From Niabella beijingensis (lineage in GTDB: Bacteria > Bacteroidota > Bacteroidia > Chitinophagales > Chitinophagaceae), in the NCBI RefSeq assembly GCF_020034665.1, contig NZ_JAIQDI010000002.1:1178001-1242000 (forward strand): a stretch of DNA of 64,000 bases. Direction: 5' to 3'. Below the pieces are notes generated by a model, which saw only the letters and a list, made by a program, of their open reading frames with translations, did no database searches and was not told where the DNA came from. Position 1 is the first letter of the stretch. Each line of letters opens with the position of its first letter. Made by a program: the position numbers and the translations under genes. Shown one piece after another: positions 1 to 8,343 of the stretch.

Positions 1-350
1 GCGGGGACGGCTTTTTTACGGAACCCGATCCAAGGCATGGAGGACAGTCGGCATTCAACATGGGGAAGGTGGTGGTCCTGAAAACAGCGAATCAAAATAC
101 AATTATTGTTTCATCTCTTAAAGTGCCCCCTTTTAGCAGCAGGCAGTTAACCAGTTTGGGTATTGTACTTGAAGAACAGAACTGGATTATCGCAAAAGGG
201 GTGAATGCCCCGATAGCAGCCTTTAAGGATAGCTGTGCAACGATCCTGCAGGTGGATACACCTGGGGAAACCTGCGCAGACATCACAACGTTTAGTTTTA
301 AAAACAGGAGTGTACCGCTATATCCATTTGAAGCGATCAGAGATGTATAA
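1..350 (+). CDS. M81 family metallohydrolase (MlrC-like), C-terminal part
   Basis: The reading frame is open from the window edge, so only the last ~115 residues are present. They match the C-terminal domain of the M81/MlrC family: an HGGQ segment near residue 12, then VVVLKTANQNTIIVSS, PPFS and SLGI, a lysine-containing IIAKGV block and a conserved VDTPG near the end. MlrC is known for zinc-dependent opening of the linear form of microcystin; most relatives have no known substrate. The zinc-binding N-terminal domain would lie upstream, outside the window. The stop overlaps the following lactonase gene by 8 bases, so the two are probably co-translated. The family call is good; the substrate is unknown. 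Confidence 0.8.
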   Translation, partial: GDGFFTEPDPRHGGQSAFNMGKVVVLKTANQNTIIVSSLKVPPFSSRQLTSLGIVLEEQNWIIAKGVNAPIAAFKDSCATILQVDTPGETCADITTFSFKNRSVPLYPFEAIRDV

Positions 351-1176
351 AAATCAGATTTTCCAGGAGTTTAAAGGAAGAACGCTTGTGCTTCCACAGC
401 CTTTTTATACCGAAGGACCGGTAATAGATAAGGAAGGTAATTTATTTGTTACAAATTTAAAAGGAGGTCAGCTCCTGAGAATTGACAAAAATGGCAACAC
501 TTCAGTGTGGGCTGAAACAACCTGTCCGAACGGGCAAATGATCAATGAGAAAGGGATACATCTGGTTTGTGACAGTGTGGAAGGAAGCATCAAGCGATTT
601 GATAAAAAGGGGAGGCCGGATAAGGTTGTCATGAACGGGTTTATTTCCGATCATAAGATCTGTTGCCCCAATGACCTGGTAAGTGACAATAATGGCGGGT
701 TCTTTTTTACGGACTCGGTCCGGCATTGCGGGATTGTGGGATATGTCGATCGTTTCGGAGCAAAGAGGATCATTGCCCGGAACCTGGACTATCCCAATGG
801 TTTAGCGCTCAATCCCTTCACCCACCGGTTATACATAGCGGAAAGCTACCGGAACCGCATCCTGGTAACCGACCTGCGGAAGCCCTGGAATAGTCCCGGG
901 ATCTTTTGTGACCTCCCGGCAAACCCGTCGGGGAAAAAGAACGGTAACCTGCCGGATGGATTGGCGCTGGATTGCTTCCACAATCTTTGGGTCGCGCATT
1001 ACGGGATGTCCTGTTTATGGATTTTAAATGACCGCGGCCAGTGTATCGGTAAATATGATACGGGTATCACCCTTACCTCCAATGTTTTTATGAATGATGA
1101 TTTTTTGCTGGTTACCGGAGGAACAGGGGAGCCGGGCCCCGGAATTATAAAAATTGTAAAAATGCACAGGAGATGA
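343..1176 (+). CDS. SMP-30/gluconolactonase/LRE family protein
   Basis: This 277-residue six-bladed propeller belongs to the SMP-30/gluconolactonase family, metal-dependent enzymes that hydrolyse sugar lactones. Metal-ligand blocks are visible: YTEGPVIDKEG near residue 24 (Glu), CCPNDLVSDNNGG near 108 (Asn), YPNGLALNP and LPDGLALD near 200 (Asp). I chose the ATG at 343 because the protein then begins with a normal propeller N-terminus. A longer frame opening at 235 would run inside the upstream gene. No signal peptide is seen, so it should be cytoplasmic. It overlaps the next gene by ATGA. Its place beside two oxidoreductases suggests it opens a lactone made by one of them; that is inference. 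Confidence 0.85.
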   Translation: MYKNQIFQEFKGRTLVLPQPFYTEGPVIDKEGNLFVTNLKGGQLLRIDKNGNTSVWAETTCPNGQMINEKGIHLVCDSVEGSIKRFDKKGRPDKVVMNGFISDHKICCPNDLVSDNNGGFFFTDSVRHCGIVGYVDRFGAKRIIARNLDYPNGLALNPFTHRLYIAESYRNRILVTDLRKPWNSPGIFCDLPANPSGKKNGNLPDGLALDCFHNLWVAHYGMSCLWILNDRGQCIGKYDTGITLTSNVFMNDDFLLVTGGTGEPGPGIIKIVKMHRR

Positions 1177-2114
1177 TCCCTAAGCGAATCGGTAATTATG
1201 AAATCCCCGGCCTGACACTTGGTACGGTTTCACTCGGGCTCAACTATGGTGTTTTCAACGGACAGGAACAGCCCGATGAAGGAATAGCCTTGAGCTTGCT
1301 CCATACCGCACTGGAAAACGGGATCACCTGTTTTGATACGGCCCGGGAATACGGAACGGCAGAAACACTGCTGGGTGATCTGCTATCGGAAGTTTTTCCA
1401 CGCCAGGCTGCGGTTGTAACAAAGTTCAAAATAACAAAAGAAGCATTGGGCGATCTTTCCCTGGCCAAAGAACAGGCACGCAACAGTGTTTTGGAATCGC
1501 GCGCTCAGTTAAACCTCCCCATGTTGCCGTTTTGCTTATTTCATATGGTATCGGATTATGACCGGGATCTTGTGGCTGAAATGATCCCGCAGCTGTTAGC
1601 TTCATTGAAGCAGGAGAACCTGATCGGATTTGGCGGCATCTCTGTTGATAATTTGCCCGAGTTGCAGTGGCTGGCCTTCCTTCCGGAAGTACAGGTACTG
1701 CAGATTCCCATTAATATTTTCGATCAGCGGCTGCCCGGAGACGATCCGTTTTGGTGCCGGCTGGAAAAAGAACGGAAATTGGTATTTGCCCGGAGTGTCT
1801 TTTTAAAAGGATTGCTGCTTAAACACCCGGCAACGCTCACAGGAAACCTGCGGCCGGCCGCTTTTTACCTGGATCAGCTGGCCATTTATGCGAAGCGGTG
1901 CGGATTGAGTGTGGCTCAGTTTTGCTTTTCTTATGTACGGGATTTTAGAACGGTTACGAGCATTGTTGCGGGTGCCGATAATAAGCAGCAACTCCTGGAA
2001 AATATTGCGCTCCTGAATGCACCGCGGATCCCTGATGAAATTTTGGATGAGGCGAAAATTTTTTTTAAGAATGTTCCGGAACATATACTCATTCCCCGGA
2101 CCTGGAAATTATAA
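1173..2114 (+). CDS. Aldo/keto reductase
   Basis: This 313-residue protein has the aldo/keto reductase TIM barrel. Visible features are TLGTVSLGLNYG at the start, the FDTAREYGTAETLLGD block that carries the catalytic Asp and Tyr, VVTKFK with the catalytic Lys, and a C-terminal VAGADNKQQLLENI stretch typical of the NADP-binding end. The family oxidises or reduces sugar and keto carbonyls with NAD(P)H. The start overlaps the stop of the lactonase (ATGA), which implies translational coupling. It is probably a dehydrogenase or reductase for the cluster's sugar-like substrate; the specific reaction cannot be read from sequence. Confidence 0.85.
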   Translation: MIPKRIGNYEIPGLTLGTVSLGLNYGVFNGQEQPDEGIALSLLHTALENGITCFDTAREYGTAETLLGDLLSEVFPRQAAVVTKFKITKEALGDLSLAKEQARNSVLESRAQLNLPMLPFCLFHMVSDYDRDLVAEMIPQLLASLKQENLIGFGGISVDNLPELQWLAFLPEVQVLQIPINIFDQRLPGDDPFWCRLEKERKLVFARSVFLKGLLLKHPATLTGNLRPAAFYLDQLAIYAKRCGLSVAQFCFSYVRDFRTVTSIVAGADNKQQLLENIALLNAPRIPDEILDEAKIFFKNVPEHILIPRTWKL

Positions 2115-2116
2115 AA

Positions 2117-2908
2117 ATGAAACAGTTGTTTAGTCTTGAAGGTAAGGTTGTGCTCATTACCGGCGGCACCGGCCTTTTTGGAAAACCAATGTCAAGGGCT
2201 TTGGCGGAAGCCGGGGCACAGGTGATCATAGCCTCCAGAAATGTTGACGCATGTATCCGTTATGCGGAGCAGCTGAAAGAGCTGGGACTGAAAGCAGGAG
2301 CCGTACCGCTGGATCTTAAAGAAGAAAGCTCCATAAAGGAGTGTGTGGATACGCTGCTCTCTGTTTATAAAAAGATCGATGTATTGGTAAATAACGCGGT
2401 TTCAAGAGAGGGGTTCAGGAACCTGGAGGATGTACAAAAAGCTGAATGGGAAGACGCCCAGGCCGTAAATTCAACCGGACTTATGTTGTTAACAAAAGCG
2501 GTGCTTTCACATATGTGTGAGCGTCGTTCCGGAAATATTATAAATATCGGATCGATACAGGGGGCTGTGGGACCTAATTTCCCGGTATACGGTGAAACGG
2601 GAATGAGCAGTCCGGTTAATTACACGTACGATAAATGGGCCATGGTGGGCTTCACAAAATGGATCGCCAATTATTACGGAAAATTTAATATCCGTTGCAA
2701 TTGTCTCAGTCCGGGCGGTTATGGCCCGGGTGTTAGCGAAACTTATGGAGAAACAGCATTTGTAAAGAATTATAAAAATCTGACGCCGCTCGGGCGGTTT
2801 GCCAATGACGAGGATATCAAAGGACCGGTTGTATTCCTGGCCTCCGATGCCGCCGCTTATATTACCGGGCATAATCTTTTGGTGGATGGCGGCTGGACAA
2901 GCTGGTGA
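2117..2908 (+). CDS. SDR family NAD(P)-dependent oxidoreductase
   Basis: This 263-residue classical short-chain dehydrogenase/reductase has the Rossmann glycine motif TGGTGLFGKP near residue 16, the NNA motif (VLVNNAV), a catalytic Ser in NIGSIQG and a YxxxK pair in NYTYDKWAM. The C-terminal LVDGGWTSW is standard. The start lies two bases after the previous stop. The insert between the catalytic Ser and Tyr (FPVYGETGMSSPVNY) is longer than usual. SDRs of this type often act on 2-keto-3-deoxy sugar acids or sugar alcohols. With the neighbouring lactonase and aldo/keto reductase it suggests a sugar oxidation route. Confidence 0.87.
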   Translation: MKQLFSLEGKVVLITGGTGLFGKPMSRALAEAGAQVIIASRNVDACIRYAEQLKELGLKAGAVPLDLKEESSIKECVDTLLSVYKKIDVLVNNAVSREGFRNLEDVQKAEWEDAQAVNSTGLMLLTKAVLSHMCERRSGNIINIGSIQGAVGPNFPVYGETGMSSPVNYTYDKWAMVGFTKWIANYYGKFNIRCNCLSPGGYGPGVSETYGETAFVKNYKNLTPLGRFANDEDIKGPVVFLASDAAAYITGHNLLVDGGWTSW

Positions 2909-2914
2909 TGGTAT

Positions 2915-3994
2915 ATGAAAAATAGAATACGATTTATATTTATGTTATCCGTACTGTTAGTGGGCACAGGCAGTGTACCGGCCCAGGTAAAAGTAAAACC
3001 GGAATACAGGCCGGGGCCCCCGGTCCCGGACAAAGAAGGATTTGCCGGTATGTTTGCAGGAGTCAGTAACAATGTTGTAGTGGCCGCAGGAGGTGCAAAT
3101 TTTCCGGACGGAATGCCCTGGGAGGGAGGACGCAAGGTTTGGTATGATGCGCTGTTTCTCTTTAGCAAAAAGACAGGTCACTGGGAAAAAAGCCCGGTAC
3201 ATCTTCCCCGGAAACTGGCATATGGGGTATCCGTATCCTACAAACAAAAAGCGATTTTTATCGGGGGAAGCGATGCCGGAACCCATTACAGCGAAGTGTA
3301 TAGGGTCACTGTTTTAAATGGATCAGCCCATCTCGACTCAATGGCCTCCATGCCGGTTGCATTGGCAAACATGGCCGGCGCCATTGCGGGAGACTTTTTG
3401 TTTGTAGCAGGAGGAACCCTTACACCGGAGGGACGTCCCGTTGCTGTTTTTTTGGCCCTGGACCTGAAACGGAATAAATGGATCCAATTGCCGTCCTGGC
3501 CGGGACCCGAACGCATGAATGCAGTGGCTGCCGGTGTTGGCAATGATTTTTTTCTTTTCAGCGGAATACAACTGATAGACGCAGCGGGCGGGGTTCAGCG
3601 AAAGGTACTGGAAGACGGCTACCGTTTTTTACCGGTCTTTAAAAATGGCGAACTGACAGGAGGTGATTGGAGTAAAATTGAAAAACTTCCCCGGGGGCTT
3701 GCTGCAGGACCGGGTCCGGCTCCGGTGGTTAAAAACCGGTTTGTGATTTTCCCGGGCGGACTGGATAATGTTACTGCTCAGCACAAAGATCCGCTGACAC
3801 ATCCGGGCTTTATCTCAGAGATATTATTGTATGATACGAAACAGGATAAATGGAAAACGATCGGCCGTCTTCCCAAAGCAGAAATGCGGTTGACGGCCCC
3901 CGTTATTGAATATGAAAAATCATTTTGGATCATTAACGGGGAAATCAAACCGGGAAAACGTACCAATACGGTGCTCACGGTAAATTTCAGGTAA
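2915..3994 (+). CDS. Exported cyclically permuted mutarotase family (NanM-like) kelch protein
   Basis: This 359-residue protein begins with a signal peptide (MKNRIRFIFMLSVLLVGTGSVPAQ), so it is likely periplasmic. The mature part is a kelch-type propeller with repeated VVAAGGANFPDG, IFIGGSDAG, LFVAGGT and FVIFPGGLD blades. GGANFPDGMPWEGG close to the N-terminus is characteristic of the cyclically permuted mutarotase family related to sialic acid mutarotase NanM. NanM speeds the alpha/beta interconversion of N-acetylneuraminate. No sialate lyase or epimerase gene is visible nearby, so the real sugar may be different. It follows the SDR by six bases and is probably in the same transcript. Confidence 0.8.
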   Translation: MKNRIRFIFMLSVLLVGTGSVPAQVKVKPEYRPGPPVPDKEGFAGMFAGVSNNVVVAAGGANFPDGMPWEGGRKVWYDALFLFSKKTGHWEKSPVHLPRKLAYGVSVSYKQKAIFIGGSDAGTHYSEVYRVTVLNGSAHLDSMASMPVALANMAGAIAGDFLFVAGGTLTPEGRPVAVFLALDLKRNKWIQLPSWPGPERMNAVAAGVGNDFFLFSGIQLIDAAGGVQRKVLEDGYRFLPVFKNGELTGGDWSKIEKLPRGLAAGPGPAPVVKNRFVIFPGGLDNVTAQHKDPLTHPGFISEILLYDTKQDKWKTIGRLPKAEMRLTAPVIEYEKSFWIINGEIKPGKRTNTVLTVNFR

Positions 3995-4044
3995 GGAATG
4001 ATAAACCTGTTCGCTTTTTTTAATAGTTCAGTAAAAACCAGAAA

Positions 4045-5343
4045 ATGACCCGATATCAGCATTCGAAACAACTATTGGAACGCGCCGGAAAGGTTCTCGC
4101 GGGCGGCGTTTCTTCGGAATTCAGGAAATACAATCATCCGCATGCATTGTTCTATGCATCCGCCAAAGGCAGCCGCATTATAGATGTAGATAATAATGAG
4201 TATTTGGATTTTACGTTAAGTCAGGGGCCTATGATCCTGGGACATTCGCACCCCGAAGTCCTTGAAGCCGTTAATCGCCATTCCGCTCAGGGGCAGCTTT
4301 ATGCTGGCCAGCACCTGCAGGAAATTGAACTTGCGGAAAAAATAACGGAGCTGATCCCTTCTGCCGGGCTGATCCGTTTTTGCCTCGATGGATCCGAAGC
4401 GGTACAAACTGCATTCCGGGTAGCCAGGGCCAGGACGGGTAAAAACAAATTTTTGCGATTTGAAGGGCACTATCATGGCTGGCTGGATAATGTGGCCTGG
4501 GGAATATCCGCACCTGATCCGGATGCTTTGGGAAGTTTGAACGAGCCGGTGGCTTTTCCGTGGTCAAAGGGGATGGCACCGAATACAAGGGACGAATTTA
4601 TTATTTGTCCGTGGAATGATCTGGAGTTGCTTTCGGAGCAGCTCAGGCGTCATCACCACGAGATCGCTGCTGTTATAACAGAACCGGTTATGTGTAATAA
4701 CGGTTGTATCGAACCCATAAACGGCTTTCTGGAAGGGCTGCGGGCCCTGTGTGATCAATATGGGATCGCATTGATTTTTGATGAAGTGATCACCGGCTTC
4801 CGGCTGGGGCTGGGTGGAGCACAGTCGCATTATAATGTGGTTCCGGACTTGTCGGTCTTTGCAAAGGCCATGGGCAGCGGTTATCCCATAAGCGCTATTG
4901 TAGGCAAATACGAATGGATGGAACAAATAGAAAAATCAATGGTGATCCATGCCGGTACCATGAACTCGAGCTGCCCTATGATAGCCGCTTCACTGGCAAC
5001 CTTGCGGGTCCTGGAGCGGGATGACCCGTATCCGAAAATGTTTGCGTTGGGGAAACGTCTGATGACCGGCCTGAGGGAGGCTGCAGAGAAATCCGGACAG
5101 AACCTTGTGGTTGCCGGCCCGGGCCCTATGTTTGTAACGGCTTTTGGCGGGGATGGACGGATGCGGGATTACCGGGATACGCTAAAGACGGACCGGCCCA
5201 AATTATCCCGCTTTATAGCGGCGATGCATGACCGCAATATCCGGATTATCGGAAGAGGGCTCTGGTATATCAGTGCGGTGCATACGGAAAAAGATATTGA
5301 TCAAGCGATCGGGACAGCAACGGAAGTATTGACAGGCCTGTAA
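4045..5343 (+). CDS. Class III PLP aminotransferase, glutamate-1-semialdehyde aminomutase-like
   Basis: This 432-residue protein is a class III (fold type I) pyridoxal-phosphate aminotransferase. It shows GHSHPEVLEAV near residue 72, the RFCLDGSEAVQTAFRVARA cofactor segment, YHGW, the DEVITGFRLG block with the PLP-ring Asp, and the Schiff-base Lys at about residue 274 in FAKAMGSGYP. It resembles glutamate-1-semialdehyde 2,1-aminomutase, but a true HemL is usually not found in a catabolic cluster. A role in removing or moving an amino group of the cluster's substrate is more likely. It is ~50 bases after the mutarotase gene. There is no signal peptide, so it is cytoplasmic. Confidence 0.85.
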   Translation: MTRYQHSKQLLERAGKVLAGGVSSEFRKYNHPHALFYASAKGSRIIDVDNNEYLDFTLSQGPMILGHSHPEVLEAVNRHSAQGQLYAGQHLQEIELAEKITELIPSAGLIRFCLDGSEAVQTAFRVARARTGKNKFLRFEGHYHGWLDNVAWGISAPDPDALGSLNEPVAFPWSKGMAPNTRDEFIICPWNDLELLSEQLRRHHHEIAAVITEPVMCNNGCIEPINGFLEGLRALCDQYGIALIFDEVITGFRLGLGGAQSHYNVVPDLSVFAKAMGSGYPISAIVGKYEWMEQIEKSMVIHAGTMNSSCPMIAASLATLRVLERDDPYPKMFALGKRLMTGLREAAEKSGQNLVVAGPGPMFVTAFGGDGRMRDYRDTLKTDRPKLSRFIAAMHDRNIRIIGRGLWYISAVHTEKDIDQAIGTATEVLTGL

Positions 5344-5388
5344 TTGCAGGGAATGTGAAACACTCCGGATAAACAGATTCATAAGAGA

Positions 5389-6618
5389 ATGGCAACACAG
5401 ATACGGAATAATATGGGAAAAGCCTGGATGGTTGTTGGGCTTTTGTTTATCATCGCGATGCTGAATTATATCGACCGCACGATGATCACGACGATGCGTA
5501 CTTCCATCGTGGCGGCAATACCAATGACGGATGCAGAGTTTGGATTGCTGACGGCCGTCTTTCTTTGGGTGTATGGATTGTTTAGTCCCATTGCCGGGTT
5601 CCTGGCAGACCGGTTTAGCCGGAGTAAGGTCATCCTTGTAAGTTTATTTATCTGGTCTTTTGTTACCTGGATGACTTCCTATGCTACTTCATTTCATGAG
5701 TTGCTGCTGACACGGGCATTAATGGGGTTAAGCGAGGCCTGTTATATCCCGGCAGCCCTGGCACTGATAATGGACTATCATAAGGGCAATACCCGTTCCC
5801 TGGCAACGGGCATCCACATGGCCGGGATTATGACGGGTCAGAGCCTGGGCTTTTTAGGCGGCTGGATCGCAGAAAATCATCGCTGGAATACTGCCTTTTT
5901 TGCATTTGGTATTTTCGGAGTTGCGTATACCGTTTTACTGCTCTTTATTTTGAGGGATGCCCCGAGGGAATTAAAATCTGAGGTGGTCAGGGATGCACCC
6001 CGGAACAACTTTCTGCAAACCCTTAAAACACTTTTCCGGCAGCGATCCTATGTGCTTTTAGTCGTTTTTTTCGCATTGGTAAGTGTGATGGCATGGCTGG
6101 TCGTAGGGTGGCTGCCCACCTATTTTCAGGAAAAATTTCATCTGTCTCAAACGGAAGCCGGTCTGTATGCTACCGCTTACGTTTTTACCGCTGCGATATT
6201 TGGGGTATTGACAGGTGGTATACTGGCGGATCAATGGAGCCGGCGTAATAAGCGGGCCAGGATATGGGTGCCGGCGATCGGACTCTTTGTTGCGGCGCCC
6301 GCAATATTTCTGGCGAGCTATACAACAGTACTGGCTGTTGCGGTGGGGTGTTTTGTTATTTATGCGTTTACAAAATCCTTTACCGATACCAATACAATGC
6401 CCATCTTAAGCATCATTGTTGATGCCCGTTATCGGGCTACCGGGTACGGCATCCTGAATTTTTGCGGCACGCTGGTAGGTGGCCTGGGACTGTATTTCGG
6501 AGGAGCGTTGCGGGACGCGCAGATCCCATTAGATATTATTTACCGGAGTGCGGCCGTGTTGATTATATTGGCGGCACTGGCGGTTATCGGTATCAGAACG
6601 AAATCCGATCCGTTATGA
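5389..6618 (+). CDS. MFS transporter
   Basis: This 409-residue protein is a 12-helix major facilitator transporter. It opens with an N-terminal helix containing LNYIDRTM, a signature of the anion:cation symporter-like branch used for sugar acids, followed by a GFLADRFSRSKVI loop between helices 2 and 3 and a second-half GGILADQWSRR loop. That branch imports hexuronates, galactonate and related organic anions, so the cargo may be an acidic sugar derivative; this is inference. It is the last gene of the first cluster, 45 bases after the aminotransferase, and is followed by a long gene-free stretch. Confidence 0.85.
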   Translation: MATQIRNNMGKAWMVVGLLFIIAMLNYIDRTMITTMRTSIVAAIPMTDAEFGLLTAVFLWVYGLFSPIAGFLADRFSRSKVILVSLFIWSFVTWMTSYATSFHELLLTRALMGLSEACYIPAALALIMDYHKGNTRSLATGIHMAGIMTGQSLGFLGGWIAENHRWNTAFFAFGIFGVAYTVLLLFILRDAPRELKSEVVRDAPRNNFLQTLKTLFRQRSYVLLVVFFALVSVMAWLVVGWLPTYFQEKFHLSQTEAGLYATAYVFTAAIFGVLTGGILADQWSRRNKRARIWVPAIGLFVAAPAIFLASYTTVLAVAVGCFVIYAFTKSFTDTNTMPILSIIVDARYRATGYGILNFCGTLVGGLGLYFGGALRDAQIPLDIIYRSAAVLIILAALAVIGIRTKSDPL

Positions 6619-7064
6619 GGGCTACTGAATACCTGTTTTAACTTTGTTCCCTGCAATAAAGTACTTATGAGACACCCCGGAGAAGAATCCATACATTTCC
6701 TCTCTTTTTCCCTGAATCGAGGTAATGCCGCAGGCGTTATAACCAGGTCCTGCGGCAGGATACTGGCTGCTTATTTAAAGGTACATTTATACGGGAATCC
6801 TCTGAAATAATGTAAATAGATGGAATGATTCGACAAAAGATTGAATAGAAGGTAAAAGAGATCTTCTTTTAATTTGCATTTTAGAGAATTTGAACGATTG
6901 TGCTATTTAACCTGGTAACAGGAATGCCGTAGTAGTACAAACCGATGCGCTTGTCTGCGATCGTTTTTATTCAGATTGTAAGACATGATCCTGGTGCGGA
7001 TGCACATTAAGTGATGTAATGACCCGGTAATTAATATTTAAATAGTCAAACAAAAAAAGGTAGT
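6619..7064. other. Gene-free stretch between transporter and GH105 gene
   Basis: No convincing gene is seen in these ~450 bases. It contains a 9-base inverted repeat at 6726-6757, an AT-rich segment near 6780-6900 and an AT-rich leader before the GH105 start. The end of the first cluster and the promoter of the second should lie here. I could not identify a clean TAnnTTTG element; the closest match is TTAATTTG at 6869-6876, which has one mismatch. Confidence 0.5.
6726..6757 (+). terminator. Possible hairpin after first cluster
   Basis: TGCCGCAGG at 6726-6734 is perfectly complementary to CCTGCGGCA at 6749-6757, leaving a 14-base loop. It lies ~110 bases after the MFS stop. No T-tract follows, so it is at best a weak terminator or an mRNA-end stabilising hairpin. 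Confidence 0.3.
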
Positions 7065-8171
7065 ATGTGTAAAAAGGTATTCTTATTGTTGCTGACCATT
7101 TTTTCTTTTCAGTTGTTGTTCGCGCAAAAAAATCTTCTGACAAATTTTCCTAAAGGATTTACACCGAGGGAGGCTGGCAAGCGCCTGGCCTATCATTTCG
7201 TGGATGACCGGCATGATCTCTATGCTGCGCGGTACATCCACTACGCGGAAGTATGTACCTGGAATAGTGCGCTTAAATATGCGCTGGCGACAAAAGACCA
7301 GCGGCTTATCCAGCTTTTGCAGCGCAGGTTCGAACCTTTTTTCACAAAGGAAAAAGCATTGCTTCCTCCCATGAATCATGTCGATTACAATATGTTCGGA
7401 AGTCTTGCATTGCAATTGTATCAGATAACAAAGGATGAACGCTACCGCGATATGGGATTGGCTTATGCGGATACACAATGGGAGCTGCCTGCGGGCGCTA
7501 ACAGCGAAGAAAAAGCCTGGGCAGACAAAGGCTATTCCTGGCAGACACGGATGTGGATTGATGATATGTATATGATCACCGTGGTGCAGAGCCAGGCGTA
7601 TAAAGTGACCGGTGATGCCAAATATATCGATCGGGCGGCAAAGGAAATGGTGCTTTATTTAAACGAGCTGCAACGTCCGAACGGTCTTTTCTATCACGCT
7701 CCCGATGTTCCTTACTATTGGGCGCGGGGAGACGGCTGGATGGCGGTTGGCATGGCAGACCTGCTGCGCGACCTGCCTAAAGACCACAAAGACCGTCCGC
7801 GTATCCTGGAAGGATATCTGTCCATGATGGAAAGCCTGAAGAAACATCAGCGATCCGACGGCATGTGGAACCAGCTGATTGATGCACCTGATTTCTGGCC
7901 GGAGACGTCCGGATCGGCGATGTTCACTTATGCGTTTATAATCGGGGTGCAGCAGGGCTGGCTGGCAGCCGATGTGTATGCCCCTGCTGCACGAAAAGCA
8001 TGGATGGCGATGATCCCTTATATTGATGAACGCAACAACGTAACGGAAGTGTGCATAGGTACCGGTAAGAAAAATGATAAGCAGTATTATCATGACCGGC
8101 CGCGTATGGCGGGTGATTTTCATGGACAGGCTCCTTATCTTTGGTGTGCCGCCGCTTTTTTGGGGCAGTAA
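7065..8171 (+). CDS. GH105/GH88 family unsaturated glucuronyl/rhamnogalacturonyl hydrolase
   Basis: This 368-residue protein has a signal peptide (MCKKVFLLLLTIFSFQLLFAQ) and an (alpha/alpha)6-barrel of the GH105 type. Diagnostic stretches are MWIDDMYMITVVQ near residue 165 (the aspartates include the expected catalytic Asp), YYWARGDGWMAVGMADLL and the FWPETSGSAMFTYAF block. These enzymes remove delta-4,5-unsaturated uronic acids left by polysaccharide lyases, typically from rhamnogalacturonan or other acidic glycans. It heads a group with an esterase-like protein, GH2 and GH130, which suggests an acidic branched plant or microbial polysaccharide. The exact uronide is not readable. Confidence 0.83.
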   Translation: MCKKVFLLLLTIFSFQLLFAQKNLLTNFPKGFTPREAGKRLAYHFVDDRHDLYAARYIHYAEVCTWNSALKYALATKDQRLIQLLQRRFEPFFTKEKALLPPMNHVDYNMFGSLALQLYQITKDERYRDMGLAYADTQWELPAGANSEEKAWADKGYSWQTRMWIDDMYMITVVQSQAYKVTGDAKYIDRAAKEMVLYLNELQRPNGLFYHAPDVPYYWARGDGWMAVGMADLLRDLPKDHKDRPRILEGYLSMMESLKKHQRSDGMWNQLIDAPDFWPETSGSAMFTYAFIIGVQQGWLAADVYAPAARKAWMAMIPYIDERNNVTEVCIGTGKKNDKQYYHDRPRMAGDFHGQAPYLWCAAAFLGQ

Positions 8172-8343
8172 ATGGTGCATGGCATGCGGGCCTGTCAGAT
8201 GGTGCAATATTTTGGTGCGATCCGGGTATCAACGTTCGGATTTCAAGGGGATGAATGGCGCTTTTAAGAATGGCTTCAGCTGATGCAATGGCCGCCGGTA
8301 CCGGATTATCGGCTCCCGTTCATTCATTAAAATAGTTTTTAAG

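Noticed and set aside
8074..8343. Possible leftover of an original SGNH N-terminal half upstream of the permuted gene
   Set aside because: No GDS or other block I trace is present between the GH105 stop and the SGNH start in any frame.
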